Below, in pieces: positions 10,299 through 27,194 of a DNA stretch of 64,000 nucleotides. Every line of letters starts with the position of its first letter. Positions within the stretch are counted from its first letter, which is position 1. The translations under genes and the position numbers were made by a program. The stretch lies in NCBI RefSeq assembly GCF_026151205.1, contig NC_087083.1, positions 9,669,460 through 9,733,459 of the forward strand. Direction: 5' to 3'. A model generated the notes under the pieces. That model did no database searches. It worked only from the letters and a program-made list of their open reading frames with translations, and was not told the DNA's origin. The stretch is from Bolinopsis microptera (lineage: Eukaryota > Ctenophora > Tentaculata > Lobata > Bolinopsidae).

Positions 10299-11218
10299 TC
10301 CTTAAATTAAATATTGAAGCTTACGCTTCCAAACGAACCAGTTTAACAATCTAGTTTAAAAGCACAACACTAAGTCGAGAGATGATGTGTAAATAGTTAT
10401 TATCTATAATATAATAGTATCGTACAAATTTGGATATTTTACCGTTTATTCCATTTATCTGCATCTCTTTTTATCTGTTATCTAATCTATGTGACGGTGT
10501 TTGTTCTATTTTTCAAGTAAATTCATTTTACGTTTTACGTCACGGCAAAGATTTTTGGTAAAAATTATATTTTTGAAATTTTCAAAAATTTACTTATCAT
10601 CTAATTAATTAATCGATTAATTATCTAATCCAAAGGTTGGCGAATAAAAGTTGTTCTCTTTTATATTTTGAACACATCGGTTCAATCTAGAACCTTCTAC
10701 GACATTCAGAAGTCGTTTTATTAGCGGAGATCCAATGTGGTAAAAAGTGGTAAATAGTGGTTTAGTTATTCTTTACAAATTCTACAAGTCCAAAATATTG
10801 AAAGTGAAAATTTTCAAATTTTTTATAAGAATTGGTTCAATATACGTGGAATTTAATTGTGAACATTTTTTATGAAAATATATTTTTTAAATATTTGAAA
10901 ATTTATTAATTATTTAATTAATTAATTAAATAATTTATTTTTGAAAAAGTTGTTAAAGAAAAAGTTGTTCTCCTTTGTTTCCTAAACACACTGCTTTAAA
11001 CTAGAATCTTCTAAGATATTCAGAACGTGACTTATTTGCGGAAAACCAAAGTGGTAAAAAGGTGGTAAAAAAGTGGTAATTGTGGATTTTGCTCAAGTCA
11101 GATTTTTTGGGACTTTTCTGGAATGATTTCTGGGACCTGTCCCGACCATATCCCGTTAAAATCGCTTTGTTGCGAATTTTGTCCGACAAAGGCTCAAATA
11201 AGGACGGATTTGACTGTA

Positions 11219-11566
11219 CTAATTAGACGTGTGTACAATTTCAAAATAGTGAAAGTGGTCGCTAGCAGTTCAGTGAACGCTTGAGAGTAACCGGCAAATA
11301 GCTGGTTTGATGATAGATTCGAGCTCTAGTACCGGCTTTTAGGGAGTGTTCCAGACCGGCTGTGATGATGTTCGACCTCTTTTGTTGTTGCTGGGCCAAG
11401 TTAGCCCACGTACGAGAGGATAGAATTGAGATGCTCTGCCTACCTCTAACTTGTGGTAATCCTGGGGAAGGTTGCCGGAGAAATCAGAGTGAATGGTGGA
11501 AAACCTTATTCAGTACATTGAGCAGAATTTCGTTACCGAACACTATGAGTACGTATGATTAATTTT
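11219..11566. other. gene-free stretch
   Basis: Spacer between the pogo-like element and copy B of the dispersed repeat. It looks unique. A 66-codon frame at 11362-11562 has no recognised domain and is not called. Confidence 0.5.
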
Positions 11567-13401
11567 ACCAAAACCCATAATCATGGGTAGAGTGGACCGC
11601 TGCCAGTGTCTCTCTTTCCCAAACAAAAGGAAATGATATTAATTTGATTGACCGTTCTCAAATGCAAAATGATACCGAGAATGAAATCGGTCGCTCGCTT
11701 TTCCCATTCAGTCACGGCTTACGAATTGTATAAATAAGTTTCGATTGATTACATCAATCAGATGCTGTAAAAATATTTTTGGGTTGCGTTCGGGTAGAAA
11801 CCTAGTATTTCGGGGTAAGGGACAAGGGTGGTAGTTATTACTTATTGAACAAGCTGAAGTTTATTGAATCTTCATTGCCGAGTACAGCTGCCTTTGGGTA
11901 GTTCTTCTTAATCTATTACAATTGTAAATGAATGGGAAAAGCGAGCGACCGATTTCATTCTCGGTATCATTTTGCATTTGAGAACGGTCAATCAAATTAA
12001 TATCATTTCCTTTTGTTTGGGAAAGAGAGACACTGGCAGCGGTCCACTCTACCCATGATTATGGGTTTTGGTAAAATATCATCTCTTTTTGATTGTAATG
12101 TCAGGGTACTTTATAAAGTCAAAATATAAACTGATATCTTCATTAATAAGGAGGAAGTTTCAACGATTTCGAAATTTTTCCTTTAAAAACATTTCCTTGT
12201 GTTTAGGGAAGCATTTCGGTCGATCACTGACTGAATATGCCACTTAATACTCATTCAAGTTGGCATTAAATTCATATATAATGACATTAAACTGTCGTGG
12301 CAAAGCAGAATTTGTTGGAAATCACGAATGAGCAAAATTGTCACCTTTCGCACGTGCAAACTTTGAGCGAACGTTGCGTGCGCATCCAATATTGAATCGC
12401 CGTAAATTTTTGCATGTAATTGTTTTATATATAGCTTGATAAGCATGCAAAGTTTCAAAGTATTTCAAGAAGAACTGTAATCACAACGGCACTCTAAAGT
12501 TGACAGAAAATGACGAAAACAGTGATTTTCAGTGATTTTAGCAATTTTCTATCAATTTGGGCGTGTCCCCACGTGTGCAACTTTTCGATTTCCAACTTTA
12601 AAACTAGCCTAATGCACAATTTATACCTATAGGAAGCAGAACTGAGCTCCACAATCCAAGGCATGGCCCAACACCAGAGAATACTAAATCGCAAAATTGA
12701 CGTTTTTATAAAATAATTCTTCAAAAAAGCACAAACTTCAATGACGAATATCTTTATGAAGGAGCAAGCTAGAAAAACTTTCCGGTAGATTTTCAGAATG
12801 CTTGAACAATTATCTAAGGTGAAATTTTCCTCAGATTTTGAATAAAATTACTCCTTAATGGTTTAAAATTAATTTTAAAAGTTATTACTTTGTCAAAAAT
12901 CAAGTTTTAAAAACGGTTAACTTGATGACGTCATCAAGGGGTGTTTATGACGTCAAATAATTTTTTCATACAATGTAAACTAAGGTGTAAACAATTATTT
13001 GCAAGACCTGTGGTCGGAAATGGCTGTATCTTTTATACTTTTGAATCTATGGACACTTAAATACAGGCTACAATTGACTGGCAAAGCGTCTATCCCTGAA
13101 TATATATGTATATCTGTATATCTGTATGTATATGTCCCGACAATCTGTCGTAAAACAGGGGTTCTAGAAAACCCATTTCCCGATGCTCCTGAAACCTGAA
13201 ACTTTTTTTCAGTCGATTTGGTCAACGTCTAGACGCCCTGAAAAATTTCAGATCTCTAACTCAATTTTAACATGGTTTTTAAGGCACCTGAATATGGCGA
13301 TTTTGGGTTTTTTTACCGAATTTCGTATAACAGTGCTCATGGCGAGTATTTTATGCAAATTTCTTAAAAATCTCAACATAACTATTTTTTATTCCTGTCA
13401 T
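11567..13401 (+). mobile_element. dispersed ~1.8 kb repeat, copy B, left part
   Basis: Same organisation as copy A: foldback arms at about 11567-11710 and 11928-12074, here separated by about 220 bp instead of about 36. The body runs through the TTGATGACGTCATCAAG palindrome (about 12923) to the TATAACTATTTTTTATTCCTG block near 13380. A LINE fragment then interrupts it, and the family resumes at about 14920-15180. Confidence 0.8.
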
Positions 13402-14919
13402 CGCTGGGTTGACTGTAATGGACTTGCACTTAACCTAAAAAAGACCTGCTATATGCTTTTCGGTGTTAGAAATACTGATAATACTCCAAATATTCATATT
13501 GCAGACACACAATTAGAACGTAAAAGGGAAGCACGGTTCCTTGGCGTTATAATGGAAGATAAACTAACATGGTCTAAGCATATAGCAGCTGTTAGATCAA
13601 AAATGATGCGGTATGTAGGAATTATGTATAAAATAAAACGTCACCTATCGATTCAAATAAGGCTACAGATATATCAAAGTTTTGTTCAATCGCATTTAAA
13701 CTTCTGTTCAATTGTATGGGGGTTTGCAGCAAAAAATCACATTGAATCACTCTTCTCACGACAAAAACAGGGTATCAGGGCAGTAATGCCAGGTCACATT
13801 AATTACTTTTACAAAGACGGTCGACTGCCAGAACACACAAAACAATTTTTCAATAACAATGGTATACTCACAGTGCACAGTGTTATTGTAAAAAACACAC
13901 TAATTCTCATGCACCGAATCAAACATTTCCGCAGCTCAGTCCCTCAACAAATCTGTATGACTATCCCAGAAAATGCACCCACTGCAAACTCAGATCACGT
14001 GACTGCAGCATCCTGGTTAGCCGAGTACAACACCACACATTTCAGATCTTCAATGTTCTTCAAAGGACCTTTACTCTCAATTTATGCTGCAAATGCAAAT
14101 GTAAGCACCCTACCCACACTTTTTTCCATAAACCTTTTTAAATCGGCTACAAAACGCATGCTCTTGAACCTGCAGAGTGAAAATGACGATGACACGTGGC
14201 CCAGTTTCTTATTACATAATATTCCAGGTCTAAGAAGGTCACAACGTGTCTGAAAGTTACTGGACACAACGGTCATTATATCAGTTTAGTGAATTAGTTA
14301 ATTAGTTAATTAGTAAATCAGTTATTAGTCATATGGTTATTATTAAGTAATATATATTATATGATATTACAAAAATAAACTATGAATATATATTTGCACA
14401 CAAAAAAACTAGAACAAACTGATCACAGACTAGCGGCAACTAATATTAATGGATAAGCCACACATCCTAAATTCCAGGTCCATATTTACACTGCCACATT
14501 CCCCACTATCACTATTTTCCTATCAGCACAAACCGTAATTAATTGATTTCAACAATCACAAACACTACATATCCAAACTAATGGCATGGCATAGTATAGC
14601 AATATCTACGATATCCTAAATCAGTCCCTAACAAACTTAGCGCGAGTCTGAAAGGCTGTTGGAAGCACCGAGTGCTACATATTTTGTTTTATCAATAAAC
14701 CTTTTTTTTTTTTCCATTTTCTTTTTTTTATAAGTTTATTAACTGCGTGCAAATTTGTGTTTCAGATTTGATCTATTTATGATATATATTTATGATTATG
14801 TAATAAAGTTATTAATATTATATTCGTAAACATTGGCTGGCTTACAAACCAGTCCCCAAACCAGTCCCCATTATATTCGTAAACATTGGCTGGCTTACAA
14901 ACCAGTCCCCAAACAAAAA
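13402..14919 (+). mobile_element. 5'-truncated LINE fragment nested in copy B
   Basis: Copy A runs without interruption from TTATTCCTGTCATCTTCAAC into ATTAAATTAGAATG. In copy B the first block ends at about 13401 and the second resumes at about 14920 (ATCTTTGACATCAAATTAG). The intervening ~1.5 kb is foreign. It starts mid-way in a reverse transcriptase frame and ends in a non-coding 3' region with a 44-bp segment repeated twice (about 14818-14861 and 14871-14914; contains TTGGCTGGCTTACAAACCAG). Short ATC-type microhomology is visible at the junctions. Confidence 0.75.
13405..14253 (+). pseudogene. LINE reverse transcriptase C-terminal fragment
   Basis: The frame from about 13405 to the TGA at 14251-14253 encodes the post-palm region of a non-LTR reverse transcriptase: GLALNLKKTCYMLFG, then EARFLGVIMEDKLTWSKHI (the conserved LG block), and QSFVQSHLNFCSIVWG. 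The endonuclease, fingers and YxDD motif are absent, as expected of a 5'-truncated insertion. The open frame extends upstream to 13183 only by chance through the host repeat. There are no stops within the RT part, so the insertion may be fairly young. Confidence 0.85.
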
Positions 14920-15180
14920 ATCTTTGACATCAAATTAGAATGTTTTGAACTAAAAATAAATCTGCTAAACGACTTCCGATGAGTCTTAATGCCTGAAAAA
15001 CTCCTGCCGGAGGCGGCGGCCTTCGGCCGCCGCCTCCGGCCGGAGTGCACGCTTCGCGTGCACGAAAGAGGCTTGTAACGTGTACCAAAGGGGGTATAAT
15101 AGTAAAGGGGGTATAATAGTAAATGGGGAACATAGTATACCCACAATAAATGCAACGGTCGTGCTTGCCAGCACTGTGAT
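14920..15180 (+). mobile_element. dispersed ~1.8 kb repeat, copy B, right end
   Basis: Right-hand terminus of the family, matching 4190-4333 and the reverse complement of 27195-27345. Shared blocks are GATGAGTCTTAATGCCTG and the GCTTGCCAGCACTGTGAT end. This copy has a GC-rich double hairpin (15006-15063) that the other two lack, and a duplicated GGGGGTATAATAGTAAA. Confidence 0.75.
15006..15063. repeat. GC-rich double hairpin
   Basis: Two adjacent perfect hairpins. The first (15006-15040) has a 16-bp all-GC-rich stem (GCCGGAGGCGGCGGCC) and a TTC loop. The second (15045-15063) has an 8-bp stem (GTGCACGC) and a TTC loop. Both stems close on C-TTC-G. They are absent from the homologous positions of copies A (about 4240) and C (about 27285), so they look inserted. 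They lie about 300 bp upstream of the methyltransferase ATG. Confidence 0.9.
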
Positions 15181-15367
15181 AGTAATTAAGTGAATTTGTT
15201 TATTAAAATCTAAGAAGTCAGTTTATGATTTTTGATAAGCTGCTTGATATAATTCAATTCCTTTAATCGTATTACAATTACATATTATAAAATCTTATAA
15301 CATTTAATAGGCGCGGTGCAGCTATCACTCACACGTGACCCGTAACAGCTCTAAATCGCACGTTAAA

Positions 15368-16240
15368 ATGACCAGACCACACGAAACAGCATCGCCGCTC
15401 TCTCAAGAACAATACGCCAGAACATTTGCTACAGTTATAGAAAAAACAACAGAATACACAGCAATGAAGAACATAGCCAAGTCGGTGATTACGGATAACA
15501 AGTTCAACATAAGACCAATACACATGCTGACTGTAGGAGCAGGGACAGGAGGGTTTGAAGTGGATCTTGTTGGGGAACTGGGGTTGAAGTTGAATTATAT
15601 TTGTGCTATCGAACCGAACCATGATCATGGAGTGGTTTTGGAGACTGCTTTGAGAAGTCTTGATGTGGAGTACGATATCAACAGATCATTTTTCAGTAAA
15701 GATTTTGAGTTCAGCGAGGAATCTAAAGCAGCAAAGCGGAGTTTTGATTTGATTTTGTTTTCGCATAGTTTATATGGGTTTGATGACCCTGATGGAGCGG
15801 TTGCTCATGCCACAAATTTCCTGAAACGTACCGGGAAAATACTTGTCCTCCATCAGGGAGCTCCTGGAAGTGCAAATCTTTTTACTTACTTAACAAGTAA
15901 AAGTGATCCTAACATCTTCTCTGCAAGGAAAACATTCGTTGACCATTCTTTAACTGCGGAAACAATAATATCTCGCCTCCAAGAAAACTACCCAAATATA
16001 CCGATGAAAGTTGTTCAAGAAAAGACGTACGTGGACGTTGATAGTTTCGTGAGAAAAACCAGCGATTCAAACAGGGACCACGTGATATCGTTCTTCTTGC
16101 AGGCGGAGTACAAGCATCTGAGTGAGGAGGCTCAGGAGGATATATATAATATGGTGGCGAGTGAGTGTGTGGTTATTGAGGGGAAGTATTTCAGGGGTCA
16201 TTCGTGTGTTGGAATTGTTTTGTCAGGATCCGGTTTTTAA
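15368..16240 (+). CDS. SAM-dependent methyltransferase, histamine-N-methyltransferase-like
   Basis: Intact single-exon frame of 290 codons from ATG 15368-15370, in a reasonable start context (AAAATGA), to TAA at 16238-16240. The same frame is open upstream to a GTG at 15335, but a eukaryotic start should be the ATG. A class I Rossmann-type methyltransferase is supported by the glycine-rich SAM-binding motif LTVGAGTGGFEVD (about residues 54-66), the acidic CAIEPNHDH at the end of strand 2, and FDLILFSHSLYGFDDP (motif IV region). Overall pattern and length (about 290 residues) suggest the histamine N-methyltransferase-like group common in invertebrates; the substrate cannot be read from sequence. 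Probably cytosolic: no signal peptide or membrane segment. Two AATAAA signals follow at 16612 and 16625. The absence of introns contrasts with its neighbours and could mean a retrocopy origin. Confidence 0.85.
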   Translation: MTRPHETASPLSQEQYARTFATVIEKTTEYTAMKNIAKSVITDNKFNIRPIHMLTVGAGTGGFEVDLVGELGLKLNYICAIEPNHDHGVVLETALRSLDVEYDINRSFFSKDFEFSEESKAAKRSFDLILFSHSLYGFDDPDGAVAHATNFLKRTGKILVLHQGAPGSANLFTYLTSKSDPNIFSARKTFVDHSLTAETIISRLQENYPNIPMKVVQEKTYVDVDSFVRKTSDSNRDHVISFFLQAEYKHLSEEAQEDIYNMVASECVVIEGKYFRGHSCVGIVLSGSGF

Positions 16241-16611
16241 CTTGGAAAAAGCGAAATGTCGCAACCATTGTTACGGGGTCTCCATGATATGCAGCAGTAG
16301 GCGAGTAAAGGTCCCATAGTTTATATTTAAGATCATCAGTATCACACGAAATCTTAATCACCTAACGGCCGACGGGCCGAGGAGAGCTCAAACTTAAAAG
16401 AAGATTGATGCAGTTTAGTGGCGAGTCTGCATCCCTTGAAAAGACGAACATTTTATGATTACAATTTTTAATTCTGAGTTCATGTTTACAGTTCAGAATG
16501 AAGGATTTTTTATTCCATTCAATTAGACAAATATTTTCGTTTCCTCTATATTGCTAAGTTCATAAACAAACTTTATTGCATCCCGTCAACTTGAAACATG
16601 AAAACAACGAA

Positions 16612-16630
16612 AATAAATTAGGGAAATAAA
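16612..16630 (+). terminator. candidate polyadenylation signals
   Basis: Two AATAAA hexamers (16612-16617 and 16625-16630), about 370 bp after the methyltransferase stop codon. They are the nearest canonical signals downstream, so probably mark the end of its 3' UTR. No transcript evidence is available. Confidence 0.5.
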
Positions 16631-16639
16631 CTGCTGCAC

Positions 16640-18655
16640 ATTTTTGGTGGGGATCAGCAGTGTTTTCTAGCGCTAATATTCAAGCTTGAAATGGTTTTTG
16701 ATTCTGAAATGCGAATGGTTCCGTTGCTGAAAATTTTTCGATCTCATATGAGTATGACATATAAACTTACAAAGAAATATTTCCTGTAGATCTTTGGTAT
16801 ATAAGCAACATTTGACAGAGCATAGTGTGGAGTGAGCTATGTGCCCAACCTTGGAGAACCCGGTGGATGTCTTTGCTGTACGGCAGTGTTAAACAAGGAA
16901 CTGAAACCGAGGGGTTCCGTTCAGGCCCTTCACACTTTGTTTCTGTCTAGTTCTAACGTACCGTCACAATAGTGACTTTAATATAAACAAATTTGCGATC
17001 CAAAATGTAACTTTTGTTATGATAATCATTTGTTGAATAACAGGAATACTTTCGGGCCAACTTAAATTTTCATTTATTTTGAATGTTAATGTTCGCGATT
17101 TTAGTTATTTTCACTTATTGGATCAAGTCACATTGTCGTACATTGTGTTTACACTAATCAAGTATTGGTATATTTCTCAGGACGCAAATAATTAATTAAT
17201 TAATTAAGTATGATTTCAGTAAAATATGTTACAAGAACTGGACCATGTAAAATATAAAATCCAAAGACCTTATATTTCAAATCTCCGCAGACTCTGTCTT
17301 CTTTCTTTCTCACGATTTTGCTTGCAAAAATTATGTATTGATGCACAGTAAAACCTAATCGATTTCAAAGACTTTCTCATTTCATATCGGTGTAATGCCT
17401 GTAACTTGTATAGGAACATTTTCTTCACTTTGCTATACTAGTCAAGTAGTCATACTTTAAAACTTTAGACGGTATACACAGGATGGTGGTTAAACACAGG
17501 ACGAGGAAACCCTCTAAAACCACCCTTAGGCAGCCAAAAGTGGGAACAAATCAGGTACGAAGGTTTTAATTTTAACATTTGATATTTATGGTAAATTTCT
17601 TTTAACATTTGATATACTAATTGAACGCTGTCTGGAAATATAGCTGCAGTCTGGAGCACATGTCATTCGTTAATTTGATAATTACTGAAGAAACAAAACT
17701 TTATTAATGGCGAAAACTGTAATTTTTATAACCCCCTTTCTCTCCGATATATAGTCCTGGGCTTATAAGTCAAGGAGAACTTATCACAATAATGTATCAC
17801 ACGGGAGTTATGTAATTTTTGAAATTCCGTGTGATTTGATTGTATCACTTTGTGATATTGCAACATTGCTAATCACTCATGTTACCATGGAAACGCATGC
17901 TTGTAAACGGTTGGGACTCAACCGACTGCGAAGATCAGACTTTCTGTTAATTTTGTAGGCGTACAATAGGTAAAGTGGTAATTTTCTTTCAGTTCAAAGC
18001 ACACCTGCATTCCATATTTCAACAGTATAGTAACAGTATAGTAACTCTAAATCATGCATAGTATCCGTTTTCTTCAGTTTTACATCTTTTGATACAATAT
18101 GTGCTTTGTATGTATTCATATCTTCGTACTTTATAGTTTGACCAGTTATAATCATTGCACTTTCTGAATTGTAGATACCCCAGCATTATGCAGTCACATT
18201 GAATATAATAATTTGGTCCATTTGGCCATCAGTTTGGCCATCTGATGAAGTATAAGAGCTAGTTCAGCTATAAGATTATAAGTGAGTTATGTCCAATTTA
18301 AGGATAATACTGGATCTGGAAGAGTCATTTTAGGGCCTACGAAAATATTTCTACCGGTATTTTGACGAGCTAAACATCCTGCACCTTTTGAACATCCTCG
18401 ATTTGCTTGAATCTCAAAAATGGCGAGCTGGAGGTCAGATTGACATGTTTTAATAAGATTAAGTAGTACCATGAGGAATAAGAGCATGCCTACCAACCCT
18501 GCTATTAGTATTACACATGCTCTAAAAGTTCACATAATAGAGAACCCGGTAGCCAATAATTTGATAGCCTTGTGAACTGAGCTCGTATGTGATCTATGAT
18601 GCGAGGTTTGAACCAAGAGAATAACTCACGTACCCAGTGAGACGTCAAACCACTT
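16640..18655. other. gene-free stretch
   Basis: No supported gene on either strand. Minus-strand frames at 17465-17659 and 18287-18496 have no recognised domain. Exons of the TPR gene that starts downstream could be hidden here, but none was identified by reading frame and splice sites. Confidence 0.45.
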
Positions 18656-19007
18656 ACGTCATGTCACGAGACAGAAAGTCACGTACCCACGTACCCAGTA
18701 CTTACTTTGAGTACTTTGAGTAGGTTTGGCTGGGATCGCTTCAGGACAACAGTATCAAGTACGTCCTCCTATCCCTCCACTGGGGTCTTTTTGTAAGTAC
18801 CATTCCAAGAGTGAGTTGTTGTTAGTAGCGGTGTATCCTTTAGTCGGAGGTGTGTCGGGGAATTCTTTAAGGAATTTAGCCAGTGACGATTTTAACAGGT
18901 CCAAAGTAGAGATGAAATTAATTTCTTTGGGGAGAAGTGACTCGTGACGTCATACCACTTATATTACTTATAATACGTCATGTCACGAGACAGAAAGTCA
19001 CGTACCC
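18656..19007 (-). mobile_element. LINE 3'-end fragment flanked by 34-bp direct repeats
   Basis: On the minus strand about 18947-18726 encodes the tail of a LINE RT, with LAKFLKEFPDTPPTKGY and NSLLEWYLQK, related to the tail at 8864-9118. It is flanked by a perfect 34-bp direct repeat (18656-18689 and 18974-19007; begins ACGTCATGTCACGAGACAG and ends CACGTACCCA). This is presumably a long target-site duplication. The 5' end is truncated to about 220 bp of coding sequence. A scrap of the same 3' end is at 38683-38745. Confidence 0.75.
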
Positions 19008-19740
19008 AAATGCACACATGATTATTACGATGCATTTCATATTTATAGCAGGTTTTATGATTCGGAGAGTCTTTTCTGAGGTCAACTAATGGTTAATGGT
19101 TAATAAGTGTATTAAATATCGTTCAGCTTTTTTGAATTTTTGTGCAGATGAAACATGTTACTATATTATTTGTACAAACATAATTTTCAAAACTCTGCGA
19201 TACCTTTACGGACTACGGATTCCCCTGAAGTCTCGATTGAAATTATTAATTCGCAGACTTTCATCCTCGCCTTAAAAACATTAATTCAGTAATTCGATTT
19301 AATTGCAACACGAATTATACGAATTCCACTTTGCTCTTTTAGTACTCAAAAGGCTTTAATTTAATCTAAGTACTTTGCATCAGACACCAATAATTAAACA
19401 TTGTCCATTAAACTGAATTAAGTTCACGTTATTAAGGGTGCCTCCTCTTAGACCCCCTCGAGTTAGATCAAATTATTTTCGTCACTACGGTTTGCTCTCT
19501 GTGTGTATAATTTGTTGCTATGGCCATATTGCCTATAACTTGATCTTGAGTATTGTCCAGGGTGCATGGCACGTATGCTATGTAATTATCCTGGACCCAT
19601 CATAAAGTCAATTCAGCTGTTGTATTTTCAAAATCGTTGTTCCATAATTCACGTTGTCTTATAGTTATATATTATCGTGCTATAAAATCGAACAAGTTGT
19701 ATATAGGCGTGACATTTATTTCTATTTTTACTTTTTTGAG
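19008..19740. other. gene-free stretch
   Basis: AT-rich sequence with no supported ORF or repeat. It lies immediately upstream of the first exon identified for the TPR gene and is probably intronic, because that exon appears to be internal. Confidence 0.4.
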
Positions 19741-26780
<7,040 letters not shown>

Positions 26781-27194
26781 TACATTGAACAATTTTAGAT
26801 TTATTGATAATTTAAAAAATTAGTTTAAATTTTGAGCTGATCTAACAGCGAAGCATGAAATGTTGGAGATGAGCCAAACTTTTCTAAAAACATTTGCGAT
26901 CAATATTTGATGTTCAAGTAAAGTTTGATTGTTTACGTTGTTTTTGTAAATATTACATATTATACTGATTGAAAATGCTGCTCACGGAGTTACGAACAAA
27001 GCTAATTTTATGAATTATCTTTTAGTTTTATCTTTATGATTCTACTGAAAATGGGACAGGAAATGGGAAAACATGATTTTGCAATTTTCTTCGCCATTTT
27101 GACTTCCAGTACCTCAATTTGGTTTCATACTTAACTAGCATAAATTAACTAACTAATTAGTTTCTGGGCAAAAAGTTCATCCAATCTGTCAAAT
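26781..27194. other. gene-free stretch
   Basis: AT-rich spacer after the last exon assigned to the TPR gene. No ORF and no clear polyadenylation signal, and no repeat was recognised. Confidence 0.45.

Larger units (their letters stand above)
7546..11216. mobile_element. pogo/Tigger-like foldback DNA element
   Basis: Bounded by CAGTCAAATCCGTC at 7546 and its reverse complement ending at 11216, each flanked by TA (7544-7545 and 11217-11218). That is the TA target and CAGT start expected of Tc1/mariner-pogo elements. The inverted arms are long: 7546 to about 8190 pairs with about 10555-11216 at high identity. Both contain the ACAATTACCACTTTTTTACC and GGGATATGGTCGGGACAGG blocks. The ~2.4 kb centre holds a short cysteine-rich ORF and a decayed LINE instead of a recognisable DDE transposase. 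ORFs in the arms (7563-7751 and 11001-11189) are mirror images of the same repeat and not genes. Confidence 0.8.

Noticed and set aside
13183-13404. N-terminal extension of the ORF ending at 14253
   Set aside because: This part lies in the dispersed repeat (homologous to 3960-4180) and is open only by chance; RT homology starts at about 13405.
15335-15367. Upstream GTG start for the methyltransferase
   Set aside because: A GTG start is not expected in an animal gene; the ATG at 15368 has good context and the family motifs lie well downstream.
18287-18496. 69-codon minus-strand ORF beginning MVGMLLFLMVLLNL
   Set aside because: The hydrophobic start resembles a signal peptide, but no domain, neighbouring exon or conserved motif supports a gene.
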